From contig NZ_BMUA01000002.1 in the NCBI RefSeq assembly GCF_014649955.1, forward strand, positions 124,001-188,000: a DNA stretch of 64,000 nt, given 5' to 3'. Both the position numbers and the translations under genes were made by a program. This DNA comes from Streptomyces violascens. GTDB lineage: Bacteria > Actinomycetota > Actinomycetes > Streptomycetales > Streptomycetaceae. The notes below the pieces were generated by a model. The model was not told where the DNA came from, ran no database searches, and was given only the letters and a program-made list of their open reading frames with translations. Of this stretch, positions 42,557 through 51,553 are shown in pieces (the stretch's first letter is position 1; the number at the start of each line of letters is the position of its first letter).

Positions 42557-43537
42557 CTACTCCCCCTTCACTCCCACCAGCCCCTGCACCCGGTTCGCCA
42601 CGACGACGGGGCCCTGGGGCGGGACCAGGGCCAGTTCGTTCGAGATCCACTCCCTTGTCAGGGAGGACGTGACCTGGCCGGTCAGCAGGGCCTTCTCGTC
42701 GGGGGAGATGTCCAGGCGGACCCCCTTCGCGGCGGTCTGGCGCTCGAAGTGGCGGGCCGCGAAGAAGACCAGGGCGCGGTCGTCCGCGGTGCGCAGGCCC
42801 AGCGGGGCGAAGTCGCCCCCGGTCAGGGGCTGGTCGAGGAACTGGCTGATCCGGCCGGACCGTACCGCGTTCTTCTGGCGGGCGTCGCGCCAGCCGCTGG
42901 TGTGCTCGCCGGCCGCGAACACGGGCGGCTTGCCGTCCTGGAGGTAGGAGGCGTAGTCCGCGCTCAGGTCCTTGGGGGCGACCGCGAGCGAGGGGTCGTC
43001 GGGGCGTACCGGCTCGGCCCAGCCGTCCTTGTCCGTCTTGAAGGCGGGGACGTCCTTGACGCCCAGGATGGACAGGTAGGCCAGCTTCCACACCTGCTCG
43101 GGGCCGTTGCGTATGAACAGCAGCAGCCAGCGGGTGTCGTTCGGGCCCTTGTCGTCCTGGTCGCGGTTGGAGTCGGTGTCGGCGACGAACCAGCGCGGCC
43201 AGCCGGCCTGCTTGGGGATCGTGTACGTGGCGTCCGTCAGCCGCAGTTCCGAGTGCCGGGCGTTGCCCGCCGGATTCGTCACGTGTGCCGCCGTGAAGCC
43301 CGCCTGCGTGGTGGCGCCGAACGCGCCGGTGACCCGGCCCGCGTCCAGGGCCGGGTCGTACGCCTTGTCCGCCTTGTTGTAGGCGTCGGTGAACGCGGTG
43401 AGCGCCTCGGCGGCCTCAGCCTTCGTCGCCGACGGTACGACTTCCCGCTCCCCGTGCACCGTCACGCAGCCGCTCGCGGTCACCGTCAGTACGGTCGCCG
43501 TCGCGAGCCCCGCCGTCAGCCGACTCACCCTGCTCAT
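42557..43537 (-). CDS. Putative lipoprotein overlapping efeU
   Basis: The 326-residue protein has a lipoprotein signal (LTAGLATATVLTVTASGC) and a mature part with WPRWFVADTDSNRDQDDKGPNDTRWLLLFIRNGPEQVWKLAYLS-like strands (only part quoted), resembling DUF8094-type secreted proteins. The signal peptide fixes the start at ATG 43537, yet this lies 122 bp inside the end of the efeU gene in another frame. It is thus the fourth gene of the efe operon and is likely expressed with it. Function unknown. Confidence 0.78.
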   Translation of the reverse strand: MSRVSRLTAGLATATVLTVTASGCVTVHGEREVVPSATKAEAAEALTAFTDAYNKADKAYDPALDAGRVTGAFGATTQAGFTAAHVTNPAGNARHSELRLTDATYTIPKQAGWPRWFVADTDSNRDQDDKGPNDTRWLLLFIRNGPEQVWKLAYLSILGVKDVPAFKTDKDGWAEPVRPDDPSLAVAPKDLSADYASYLQDGKPPVFAAGEHTSGWRDARQKNAVRSGRISQFLDQPLTGGDFAPLGLRTADDRALVFFAARHFERQTAAKGVRLDISPDEKALLTGQVTSSLTREWISNELALVPPQGPVVVANRVQGLVGVKGE

Positions 43538-44390
43538 GAACCGCCTTCTGCCCCTCGACCCTCGTAGTCCCCACGGACTTCCGGAACCCTACCGGGGCGA
43601 AGAAGAACACGAGCGTGGGGATCAGGTACAGGACCCAGACCGAGACCTGGACGACGGTCGGGTCGGGCTGGAAGTTGAAGACGCCCTTGAGCAGGGTGCC
43701 GTACCAGCTGTCCGGCTCGATCGTCGAACTGATGTCGAAGGCAAGCGAGTTGATGCCCGGCAGGAAGTCCGCCTCCTGGAGGTCGTGCACCCCGTACGCG
43801 AGGACGCCCGCCGCGACGACCACCAGCATGCCGCCGGTCCAGGTGAAGAACTTCGCCAAGTTGATCTTCAGGGCGCCGCGGTAGAACAGCCAGCCCAGGA
43901 ACACCGCGGTGGCGAGGCCAAGGAGGGCGCCGATCATCGGCTGGAAGGTGCCGTTGTCGGAGCCGGCCGCGTGCACCGAGGTCCACACGAACAGCGCGGT
44001 CTCCAGGCCCTCCCGGCCGACCGCCAGGAACGCGGTCGCGACCAGCGCGCCGGTGCCCATCCGCAGCGCCGAGTCGAGCTTGCCCTGGAGCTCGGTCTTC
44101 AGGTGCCGCGCGGTGCGCCGCATCCAGAACACCATCCAGGTGACCAGGCCGACGGCGATGATCGACAGCGAACCGCCGAGCGCCTCCTGGGCCTTGAACG
44201 TCATCTCCTGGGAGCCGAATTCGAGCCCGGCGCCGAACGCGAACGCCACGAAGACGGCCACCGCCACGCCGATCCACACGGGCTTCAGGGCGTCGCGGCG
44301 GTCGGTCTTCACCAGGTACGCGACCAGGATGCACACGACCAGGCTTGCCTCGAGTCCCTCGCGCAGGCCGATCAGATAGTTGGCGAACAT
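43416..44390 (-). CDS. efeU: EfeU-type ferrous/ferric iron permease (FTR1 family)
   Basis: The 324-residue protein has seven membrane helices. The iron-binding REGLE motifs are in LIGLREGLEASLVVCI (about residue 8) and AVGREGLETALFVW (about residue 123). The last 45 residues are a hydrophilic Gly/Asp/Arg-rich tail that is encoded across the start of the lipoprotein gene and looks like readthrough-derived extension. It is the channel of the EfeUOB iron uptake system and lies 9 bp behind efeB. Confidence 0.92.
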   Translation of the reverse strand: MFANYLIGLREGLEASLVVCILVAYLVKTDRRDALKPVWIGVAVAVFVAFAFGAGLEFGSQEMTFKAQEALGGSLSIIAVGLVTWMVFWMRRTARHLKTELQGKLDSALRMGTGALVATAFLAVGREGLETALFVWTSVHAAGSDNGTFQPMIGALLGLATAVFLGWLFYRGALKINLAKFFTWTGGMLVVVAAGVLAYGVHDLQEADFLPGINSLAFDISSTIEPDSWYGTLLKGVFNFQPDPTVVQVSVWVLYLIPTLVFFFAPVGFRKSVGTTRVEGQKAVHEQGESADGGARDGDRTDGDRERLRDGARGAGSRTVGDEG

Positions 44391-44399
44391 GTCTTCCTC

Positions 44400-45662
44400 T
44401 CAGCCGAAGAGTCCCCGGCCCCACCAGTCGTCCTTGTCGCGGACGCCCGGCGGGACCGCGAAAATCGCCGAACCAACGTGCTGGATGTATTCGTTGAGCG
44501 CGTCATGGCGGGCCAGGGAGCGCTGGAGGGGCAGGAAGCCCTTGCGGACGTCACGCTGGTAGGCCAGGAAGAACAGGCCCGCGTCCAGGCGGCCGAGGCC
44601 GTCCGTGCCGTCCGTGAAGGAGTAGCCGCGGCGCAGGATGCGTACGCCGTCGTTGGAGTCGGGGTGCGCGAGGCGGACGTGCGCGGTCGGCTTCATCGCC
44701 TTCAGGAACGGCTCGTCGCGCTCCTTGGCCTTGCCGACCGGCGCGCCCTCGCCCTTGTCGCGGCCGAAGACGTCCTCCTGCTCCTGGAGCGAGGTGCGGT
44801 CCCAGGTCTCGATGTGCATCCGGATGCGGCGGGCCACCAGGTAGGAGCCGCCGGTCATCCAGTCGCTGCCGTCCTTCGCGCCGACCCACACGTGGTCGTC
44901 GAGGGCCTTGGCGTCGGTGCCCGAGATGTTCCGGGTGCCGTCCTTGAAGCCCATCATGTTGCGCGGGGTCTGCGCGTCCGGCGTCGTCGAGGACGTCTTG
45001 CCGAAGCCGAGCTGCGACCAGCGGATGGCGACCTTGCCCATGCCGATGCGGGCCAGGTTGCGGATCGCGTGCACCGCGACCTGCGGGTCGTCCGCGCAGG
45101 CCTGCACGCACAGGTCGCCGCCGCTGCGCGCCGCGTCCAGGTTGTCGCCGGGGAACTGCTCGATGTCGACGAGCGCCTCGGGCCGCTTGGCCTCAAGGCC
45201 GAAGCGGTCCTTGGCGAAGAGGGAGGGGCCGACGCCGAACGTCAGGGTCAGCCGGCACGGCTTGAGGCCGAGCGCCTCACCGGTGTCGTCCGGCGGCGCC
45301 TCGGCGAGCCCGCCGTAGGCGCCCTCGCCGACCGGCTTGCCCTCGGTCATCGCGGCGGCCGCCGCCGTCCAGTCCTTGAGGAGCTGGACGAGCTCGGCGC
45401 GGTCCTTCGTCGTCACGTCGAACGAGGCGAAGTGCAGCCGGTCCTGGACGGCGGTGGCTATGCCGGCCTGGTGGGCGCCGTGGAAGGGCACCGCGGCGCC
45501 CGTGTCCGCGGCGGGCACCGCGTCGCTGCCGCCGTCCTTGACGACGGCCACGGCACCACCGGCCGCGGCCGCGCCGAGCGCGAGCCCTGCGCCGCCCCAC
45601 CCGAGGAGTGCCCGGCGCGACGGGGCCCTGCCGGGGCCGGCGGTCTCGGTCGTTTCACTCAT
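44400..45662 (-). CDS. efeB: EfeB deferrochelatase/peroxidase (DyP type, Tat-exported)
   Basis: The 420-residue haem peroxidase starts with a Tat signal (PSRRALLGWGGAGLALGAAAAGG). The DyP hallmark GFKDGTRN (about residue 232) gives the catalytic Asp; the proximal His and distal Arg are expected in RIRMHIETWDRTSLQEQEDVFG. EfeB oxidises Fe(II) or frees iron from haem outside the membrane and passes it to EfeO/EfeU. It lies 26 bp behind efeO. Confidence 0.92.
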   Translation of the reverse strand: MSETTETAGPGRAPSRRALLGWGGAGLALGAAAAGGAVAVVKDGGSDAVPAADTGAAVPFHGAHQAGIATAVQDRLHFASFDVTTKDRAELVQLLKDWTAAAAAMTEGKPVGEGAYGGLAEAPPDDTGEALGLKPCRLTLTFGVGPSLFAKDRFGLEAKRPEALVDIEQFPGDNLDAARSGGDLCVQACADDPQVAVHAIRNLARIGMGKVAIRWSQLGFGKTSSTTPDAQTPRNMMGFKDGTRNISGTDAKALDDHVWVGAKDGSDWMTGGSYLVARRIRMHIETWDRTSLQEQEDVFGRDKGEGAPVGKAKERDEPFLKAMKPTAHVRLAHPDSNDGVRILRRGYSFTDGTDGLGRLDAGLFFLAYQRDVRKGFLPLQRSLARHDALNEYIQHVGSAIFAVPPGVRDKDDWWGRGLFG

Positions 45663-45688
45663 GACGGATCTCCTCCTGGCTCCGGGCG

Positions 45689-46834
45689 TTACTTGGTGAC
45701 GGCGGCGGCGAGCTTGGACAGCGGCTCGGCGAGCGCGTTCACCGTGTCGGAGAGCTGCTTGCGGTCGCTCGCGCCGACCTTGTCGTACGCGGTGAAGTCG
45801 TAGGAGTTCTTGTCCGTGCGGTACTTGTCGAGCAGCGTGTTCAGGGCCGCGAACTGCTTGTCCAGCTCGGTGGCGAGCGCCGGGTCGTTCTTCGAGGCGA
45901 CCGGCTTGAGCAGCTCGTACGCCTTCTGCGCGCCCTCGACGTTGCCCTTGAAGTCGGACAGGTCGGTGTGGCTGTAGCGGTCCTCCTCACCGGTGATCTT
46001 CCCGGTGGCGACCTCGTCGAGGAGTTCCTTGGCGCCGTTGGCCATCGAGGTCGGGGTGATCTCGGCGGTGCCGACCCGCTTCTGCCAGTCCGCCAGGTCC
46101 TTGTCGAGCTCGGTGGCGAGGTCCTTCTCGTCCTGGCCGATCTTGTTGTCGGCCCAGAGCGACTTCTCCAGACGGTGCCAGCCGGTCCACTTCTGGCCCT
46201 TCTCCAGGCCGTCCTCGCGGGTGTCCGTCTTCGGGTCGATGTCGCCGAAGGACTCGGCGACCGGCTCGGTGCGCTCCCAGCCGAGGCGCGAGGGGGCGAA
46301 CGCCTTCTTGGCGGCCTCCACGTCGCCGGCCCGCACCGCGTCGGTGAAGACCTTGACCTTGGGCAGCGTCTCGTCGGCCTGCTCCTGCGCGTACTTGCGG
46401 TACTCGGCGACGGCCGTGTCCAGCTGCGGGTTGCGCTTGACGGCGGTGCCGCCGGTGACGTCGACCTTCTGGCGGATGCCGTCGCCCTTCATGCCGGGCT
46501 TGCAGGCGACCTCGTAGGAGCCGGCCTTGACCTCGGCGGTGAGCTGCTGCTTCAGGCCGGGGCCTATGTTCTCGCGCTCGGCGACGATGCGGTCGTCCGG
46601 GAAGAGCAGGTAGACCTCGGTGACCTTGGAGCCCTTGTTCTCGATGTCGAACTTGACGTGCCCGGCCGGGAACTCGGTCTTCGAGAGCTTGCAGGAGCTG
46701 TCGGTGGCGGTCACCTGGATCGCGTCACCGGCGCCGCCCGACTTGGCGTCGCTCTTGTCGGCGCAGCCCGTGACGGCGGTCAGTGCCGCGACGGCAGCTG
46801 CGGCGGTGACTACGGAGGTACGGACGGGTCGCAT
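45689..46834 (-). CDS. efeO: EfeO iron-uptake lipoprotein (cupredoxin plus M75 domain)
   Basis: The 381-residue protein has a lipoprotein signal (VVTAAAAVAALTAVTGC), an EfeO-type cupredoxin domain (about 35-130; FPAGHVKFDIENKGSKVTEVYLL) and an imelysin/M75 domain (about 140-381) with the HxxE motif in GWHRLEKSLW. It is the extracytoplasmic iron-binding part of EfeUOB and the first gene of the operon. An iron-box-like site is 36 bp upstream. Confidence 0.92.
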   Translation of the reverse strand: MRPVRTSVVTAAAAVAALTAVTGCADKSDAKSGGAGDAIQVTATDSSCKLSKTEFPAGHVKFDIENKGSKVTEVYLLFPDDRIVAERENIGPGLKQQLTAEVKAGSYEVACKPGMKGDGIRQKVDVTGGTAVKRNPQLDTAVAEYRKYAQEQADETLPKVKVFTDAVRAGDVEAAKKAFAPSRLGWERTEPVAESFGDIDPKTDTREDGLEKGQKWTGWHRLEKSLWADNKIGQDEKDLATELDKDLADWQKRVGTAEITPTSMANGAKELLDEVATGKITGEEDRYSHTDLSDFKGNVEGAQKAYELLKPVASKNDPALATELDKQFAALNTLLDKYRTDKNSYDFTAYDKVGASDRKQLSDTVNALAEPLSKLAAAVTK

Positions 46835-46869
46835 GCGGGCTCCACGCTGGGTTCAGGGTCGACGGGTCG

Positions 46870-46888
46870 ACTGAGGCGGACCTAACTT
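46870..46888. promoter_or_regulatory. Iron-box-like operator of efeO
   Basis: On the minus strand the core reads TTAGG-TCCG-CCTCA, one mismatch from TTAGG-N4-CCTAA. A second degenerate half (AGGTAAGGCTCGGTTAA) adjoins it upstream. Placement 36 bp before efeO suits iron repression by DmdR/IdeR. Confidence 0.55.
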
Positions 46889-47224
46889 AACCGAGCCTTA
46901 CCTGGCCGATACCCACTGGGTGCGTGATTCAGCTCTCACCGGTCACGGCAGGGTCACGGATCACGCCGGGGCACCAGCAGTGGCGTGCCCCTGCGGGGAT
47001 GCGCGAGCACCTCCACGGGCTGCCGGCAGACCCGGCCGATCAGCTCCGCGTCAAGCACCCCGCGATCCGCCCGTCGTGCAGTACGGCGACCCGGTCCGCG
47101 TGCGCCGCCGCAAGGCCAAGGTCACGAAGGGACGACCACGACGGCGCCCCGGGCCTGAACCTCTCGACAGGCAGGGGTGCACCCCGACCGGGAGGTCGGC
47201 CCTGCCGCCTGCTTCAATCCGCGT
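46889..47224. other. Intergenic region efeO / phzF-like
   Basis: About 335 bp without a supported gene between divergent units. It shows fragments resembling degenerate coding sequence (ARTPRAARPGRSA-like frames without start signals) but no ribosome-binding site. The promoter for the PhzF-like gene must lie near 47180-47215 but is not clear. Confidence 0.4.
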
Positions 47225-47899
47225 GTGAGCGAGAGAGACGTACTAATCGACGTGCTCAGGGTCTTCTGCGGCCCCGACGGCCGGCACGGCAACGCCCTCG
47301 GAGTGGTGCGCGACGGCGCGACCGTGCCCGGCGAGGGGGCCCGGCAGGAGCTGGCGCGTCAACTCGGCTTCAGCGAGACCGTGTTCGTGGACGACCCCGA
47401 GCGCGGCACGGTCGAGATCTACACCCCGGGAGTGCGCCTCCCGTTCGCCGGCCACCCGGTCGTCGGCGCCGCGTGGCTCCTGGACCTGGACGTCCTCGAA
47501 CTCCCGATGGGCGACATCTTCGCCCGCCAGGACGGCGAGTTCACCTGGATCACGGCCCGAGCCGACTGGGCCCCGCCACGTACCCTGCGCCAGTACGCCT
47601 CGCCGGCCGAGGTGGACGCGCTGACGGTCCCGGAGCCGGGGGAGTGGATATACGCCTGGTCCTGGCAGGACGAGGCGGCAGGCCGAGTAAGGGCCCGCGC
47701 CTTTCCCGGCCGGGGCGACGGAATCGACGAGGACGAGGCAACGGGAGCGGCGGCCCTGCTCCTCACCCAAACCCTGGGCCGGGCCCTGAACATCACCCAG
47801 GGCCGGGGCTCCCAACTCCTGACGGCCCCGGGCCCGGACAACACGATCGAACTAGGCGGCCGGGTACTCCTGGAACGTGCCGTGAGCCAGAGCCTTTAG
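47225..47899 (+). CDS. PhzF-family protein, short form
   Basis: The 224-residue protein carries the family motifs RVFCGPDGRHGNALGVV, the Glu in LGFSETVFVDD, FAGHPVVGAAWLL and DEDEATGAAALLLTQTLG. It is about 70 residues shorter than a normal PhzF (290), mainly in the central part, so the fold is reduced. GTG 47225 gives the natural N-terminus. Substrate unknown. It is followed by dispersed repeats. Confidence 0.82.
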   Translation: MSERDVLIDVLRVFCGPDGRHGNALGVVRDGATVPGEGARQELARQLGFSETVFVDDPERGTVEIYTPGVRLPFAGHPVVGAAWLLDLDVLELPMGDIFARQDGEFTWITARADWAPPRTLRQYASPAEVDALTVPEPGEWIYAWSWQDEAAGRVRARAFPGRGDGIDEDEATGAAALLLTQTLGRALNITQGRGSQLLTAPGPDNTIELGGRVLLERAVSQSL

Positions 47900-47929
47900 G
47901 GAGCGGGGCTGCGACATCGCGCGGCCCCG

Positions 47930-48120
47930 CCAACGGGTCCCGGGCGCCCTGCACGGGCGCGGGGAACTGCGCGAGCAAGCACGTACGGCCCGCGGGGACA
48001 TGGGGTTTGAGGGGCGCGGGGAACTGCGCGAGCACCACGCACGGCCCGAGGCCGAAAGAGGGTTCAGGGGCGCGGGGAACTGCGCGAAAGCCCCCGACCA
48101 CCCCGCGCCCAGAACCCCGC
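47930..48120. repeat. Triple copy of the GGGGCGCGGGGAACTGCGCG module
   Basis: Copies of GGGCGCGGGGAACTGCGCGA occur at about 47957-47976, 48014-48033 and 48068-48087, separated by TTNAGGGGC and ACGNNCGG-type spacers with 54-57 bp period. The gap before the haem oxygenase stop is non-coding. Confidence 0.8.
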
Positions 48121-48135
48121 CCCCCCCGCGGAGCG

Positions 48136-48798
48136 CTACGCGCTGGCCCGGAACAACTCCCCCAGCTCCCTGAACACAGCCGTGTTCAAAGCAAAAGCCC
48201 GCTTGCACTCCTCGACAACCCGCCGCCGCTCCAGCTCATCCGCACGCAACGCGTCGAGCAGAACGCGATAACCCCGCTTGAACGCCGCCGGGTTGGCGAT
48301 CCCCTCGAAGACGTAGAACCGTACGCCGTCGCCCTTGCGGGCGAACCCCCACGTGCGCTCCGCCTTGTCGCGGATGATCTGCCCGCCCGACAGATCACCG
48401 AGGTAGCGCGTGTAGTGGTGCGCCACATACCCGGCGGGCCAGGTCCGCGCGCACTCGGAGACGCGCGCCGCGTACGCGGCCGTCGCGGGCAGCGGGCTCG
48501 CGCCGCGCTGCCAGTCGGCGCCGCGCAGGTGGGCCAGGTCCCGTTCCAGCGAGGCCGTGCGCATCAGCTCGGGCTGTATGAACGGCCCCGCCACCGGGTC
48601 GTCGGCGAGCGCACAGGCGCCCTCCTCCAGGGCCCGGTACACGAACCAGAGCTGCTCGGTGTAGCGGGCGTACGCGTCGACCCCGAGCCGGCCGCCGAGC
48701 AGGTCGCCCATGAACGTCGACGTCTCCGCCTCCGTGTGCTGCTCGTGCGAGGCAGTACGGATGAGGGTGGAGAACGGCGTGGTCGCAGTGGTGGTCAA
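48136..48798 (-). CDS. Haem oxygenase (biliverdin-producing)
   Basis: The 220-residue enzyme degrades haem to biliverdin, CO and Fe2+. The proximal His is in ASHEQHTEAETSTFMG (about residues 16-31), and the distal helix motif is YTRYLGDLSGGQIIRD with the flexible glycines. It belongs to the HmuO/HugZ-independent classical HO family. A perfect iron box lies 49 bp upstream, so it is an iron-starvation gene that recovers iron from haem. Confidence 0.93.
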   Translation of the reverse strand: MTTTATTPFSTLIRTASHEQHTEAETSTFMGDLLGGRLGVDAYARYTEQLWFVYRALEEGACALADDPVAGPFIQPELMRTASLERDLAHLRGADWQRGASPLPATAAYAARVSECARTWPAGYVAHHYTRYLGDLSGGQIIRDKAERTWGFARKGDGVRFYVFEGIANPAAFKRGYRVLLDALRADELERRRVVEECKRAFALNTAVFRELGELFRASA

Positions 48799-48846
48799 GG
48801 CGCGCCTCCGGGGACCGAGGGGTGCGGGAACCAGTATGATCGTCTC

Positions 48847-48865
48847 AAGTTAGGCTTACCTAAGT
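48847..48865. promoter_or_regulatory. Iron box of the haem oxygenase gene
   Basis: AAGTTAGGCTTACCTAAGT contains the perfect core TTAGG-CTTA-CCTAA. It is placed for DmdR/IdeR repression of the minus-strand haem oxygenase. Confidence 0.87.
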
Positions 48866-48966
48866 CAACTGGTTCCCGACGTCCTGTCGGTAAAAACGTA
48901 CCCGGTGGGGCCGGGGTGCGACACCCGATCGAAAAATCCCGCCCGGCCCGGAACTGCGGCACAGGG

Positions 48967-49836
48967 CTACGGCAGCGTGAGGATCTCCGCGCCCGTCTCC
49001 GTGACCACCAGCGTGTGCTCGAACTGGGCCGTGCGCCTGCGGTCCTTGGTGACGACCGTCCAGCCGTCCTCCCACATGTCGTACTCGTGGGTGCCCAGAG
49101 TCAGCATCGGCTCGATGGTGAAGGTCATGCCGGGCTTGATCACGGTGGTCGCGTGCGGGGCGTCGTAGTGCGGCACGATCAGGCCGGAGTGGAAGGCCGT
49201 GCTGATCCCGTGGCCCGTGAAGTCCCGCACGACGCCGTAGCCGAAGCGCTTGGCGTACGACTCGATGACCCGGCCGATGATGTTGATCTGGCGGCCGGGC
49301 CGGACCGCCTTGATCGCGCGGTTGAGGGACTCCCGGGTCCGCTCGACGAGCAGCTTGGACTCCTCGTCGACGTCGCCGCAGAAGTACGTGGCGTTGTTGT
49401 CGCCGTGCACGCCGCCGATGTACGCGGTGACGTCCAGGTTCACGATGTCGCCGTCCTTCAGGACGGTCGAGTCGGGGATGCCGTGGCAGATGACCTCGTT
49501 GACCGAGGAGCACAGCGACTTGGGGAAGCCGCGATAGCCGAGCGTGGAGGGGTAGGCGCCGTGGTCGCACATGAACTCGTGCGCGACCCGGTCGAGCTCG
49601 TCCGTCGTCACCCCCGGCGCGATGTGCTTGGCCGCCTCCTCCATGGCCCGCGCCGCGATCCGGCCGGCGATCCGCATCAGCTCGATCGTTTCGGCGGTCT
49701 GCACTTCGGGGCCGTCGTACGGCGTGGGCATGGGCTTCCCGACGTACTCGGGACGCCGGATACGACCCGGGACGGAACGGGCCGGAGAGATCTCCCCGGG
49801 CACGAGCAGGGACTGCGACTTCGGCTGGCCAGACAT
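48967..49836 (-). CDS. map: Type I methionine aminopeptidase
   Basis: The 289-residue enzyme removes initiator methionine. Metal ligands are visible as Asp in [21 protein letters not shown] (two Asp), His in DFTGHGIST, Glu in FTIEPML and Glu in [10 protein letters not shown]. An N-terminal extension of about 40 residues ([19 protein letters not shown]) precedes the pita-bread fold, as in actinobacterial Map. ATG 49836 was chosen by conservation; it is divergent from the 77-aa gene. Confidence 0.93.
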   Translation of the reverse strand: MSGQPKSQSLLVPGEISPARSVPGRIRRPEYVGKPMPTPYDGPEVQTAETIELMRIAGRIAARAMEEAAKHIAPGVTTDELDRVAHEFMCDHGAYPSTLGYRGFPKSLCSSVNEVICHGIPDSTVLKDGDIVNLDVTAYIGGVHGDNNATYFCGDVDEESKLLVERTRESLNRAIKAVRPGRQINIIGRVIESYAKRFGYGVVRDFTGHGISTAFHSGLIVPHYDAPHATTVIKPGMTFTIEPMLTLGTHEYDMWEDGWTVVTKDRRRTAQFEHTLVVTETGAEILTLP

Positions 49837-49912
49837 GCCGGCGAGTCTATCGAGCGGGTGTGGGGCAGCATGGCCTTGAGGTCCCGGCCACCGTCCCAGG
49901 GAAGAGGCACCC

Positions 49913-50146
49913 ATGGCTCTGTTCAAGAAGCGCACCGTCGGCAAACCCGGCGAGTGGTTCTACTGCCTGGTCCACCACAAGGTCGAGGAGGGCCCCGAGT
50001 GCCCGGCCAAGGACCGCTTCGGCCCGTATCCGACGCGCGAGGAGGCCGAGCACGCGATGCAGAGCGCGCAGGAGCGGAACCTGGAGTGGGAGAACGACCC
50101 CAAGTGGCACGACAAGTCGGCGCCGCAGGACGGCGGCACCGACTAG
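49913..50146 (+). CDS. Small conserved protein, SPOR-like
   Basis: The 77-residue protein has a central segment [20 protein letters not shown] and [22 protein letters not shown], which resembles half of a SPOR-type alpha/beta repeat. Homologues are widespread in Streptomyces beside map and are often called SPOR-domain proteins. The two Cys and two His could bind metal. AGGGAAGAGG precedes ATG 49913. Function unknown. Confidence 0.8.
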   Translation: MALFKKRTVGKPGEWFYCLVHHKVEEGPECPAKDRFGPYPTREEAEHAMQSAQERNLEWENDPKWHDKSAPQDGGTD

Positions 50147-50167
50147 GCCCGCCCCGCCGGGCAGGTG

Positions 50168-51466
50168 CTAGGCCGCCGTCGTGGTGGGCCGGCCCGCCGC
50201 CCGGCGGCGGGCCGCGTCCTCGTCGGTCGCCGAGTCGTAGGTGATCAGCTCGGACAGCGCCGCGGCGAGCAGTCCCACCGCCGCCACGCAGGCCACCCCG
50301 CCCGACCACACCGCCGCCCTCGTCCCGGTCCAGCCGGCCATCGCGCCCGCCCGGACCTGGCCGAGCTGCGGGCCGACGCTGTACGAGAGCACCTCTATGC
50401 CGGCCAGGCGCCCACGCAGCTCCTCGGGGATGGTCTGGTTCCAGATCGTGGAGCGGCCGAGGCCGCTCAGCATGTCGCCGGCGCCCGCCACCGCGAGACA
50501 GGCGAGCACCAGCCACACGTTGCCGAAGAGACCCGCCCCGGCCATCGCCGTCCCCCAGACGACCGCCCCGACCACCACGAACAGGCCGTGCCGCCGCACC
50601 CGCGAGGTCCAGCCGCTGGTCAGGCTGAGCAGCACCGAACCGACCGAGCCCGCCGCGTACATCAGGCCCAGCGACCAGTCGGCGCCCAGGCTGTCGGCGA
50701 GGAACGGGAAGATCGCGTTCGGGAAGGCGAAGAACATCGCGGCCAGGTCGATCGCGTACGTCCCGAGCAGCACCGGCCGCGACCACGCGTAACGCGCGCC
50801 CTCCGCGATGCCGCGCAGCGAGGGCTTCTGGGCGTCGTGGGCCGGCGGAGCCGGGGTCAGCCGGGCGCACAACACCACCGAGACGGTGAAGGTGCCGATC
50901 GTGGTGGCGTACGCCGTCGCCGTGCCCGCGTACGCCACCACCAGGCCCGCCAGCGACGGCCCTGCGATCGCGCCGAGCTGCCAGCGCAGGGCGTTGAGCG
51001 CGGCGGCCGCCGGCAAGTGGTCGTGCGGCACGATCCGGGCCATCAGCGAGTCGAGCGCCGGGCGCTGCAGACCGGCGAGCGCCGAGACGCCCGCGGCCAC
51101 CACGTACAGCGGCCAGAGCACGGGGTTCGGGAGCAGCGCGTTGACCAGCAGGATCAGCGCGAGCAGACCGAGACCCGCCTCGGTGGCGAGGATCACCTTG
51201 CGGCGGTCCACAGCGTCCGCGAGGGCGCCGCCGTACAGGCCGAAGAGGACCAGCGGCACCAGTTCCACCGCGCCCATCGCGCCCACCGCGAGCGGTGAGT
51301 CGGTCAGCTCCTTGATCTGGAGCGGCAGCGCGACCATCGCCATGAAGCTGCCGAAGTTGGTGATCAGGCCCTGTACCCAGAGCAGCCGGAAGTCGGCCGA
51401 GGCCCGCCAGGGGGCGAGGTCGGGCAGGATCGAGCGGAGTCGGGACGCGGGAAGTTCTTCGGGCAC
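50168..51466 (-). CDS. MFS transporter, EntS/MFS_3 type
   Basis: The 432-residue protein has 12 predicted helices. RASADFRLLWVQGLITNFGSFMAMVALPLQI in helix 1 and FGLYGGALADAVDRRKVIL after helix 2 are typical of the MFS_3 group, which includes enterobactin exporter EntS and macrolide exporters. Iron genes elsewhere in the window make siderophore export possible, but no iron box is present here. Substrate unknown. Confidence 0.85.
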   Translation of the reverse strand: MPEELPASRLRSILPDLAPWRASADFRLLWVQGLITNFGSFMAMVALPLQIKELTDSPLAVGAMGAVELVPLVLFGLYGGALADAVDRRKVILATEAGLGLLALILLVNALLPNPVLWPLYVVAAGVSALAGLQRPALDSLMARIVPHDHLPAAAALNALRWQLGAIAGPSLAGLVVAYAGTATAYATTIGTFTVSVVLCARLTPAPPAHDAQKPSLRGIAEGARYAWSRPVLLGTYAIDLAAMFFAFPNAIFPFLADSLGADWSLGLMYAAGSVGSVLLSLTSGWTSRVRRHGLFVVVGAVVWGTAMAGAGLFGNVWLVLACLAVAGAGDMLSGLGRSTIWNQTIPEELRGRLAGIEVLSYSVGPQLGQVRAGAMAGWTGTRAAVWSGGVACVAAVGLLAAALSELITYDSATDEDAARRRAAGRPTTTAA

Positions 51467-51553
51467 GAGCGGCCATGCTCCGCACCCGCGGCGCCGGAGG
51501 CAAACGAATTAGCGGTGCGCGCGCGATCCCGCCGAGGACTCACGGACGCCCGC

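Noticed and set aside
46924..50244. A 1106-codon plus-strand open frame.
   Set aside because: It runs antisense through haem oxygenase and map and out of frame with PhzF. Its product is low-complexity Arg/Pro/Gly, typical of GC-rich shadow frames.
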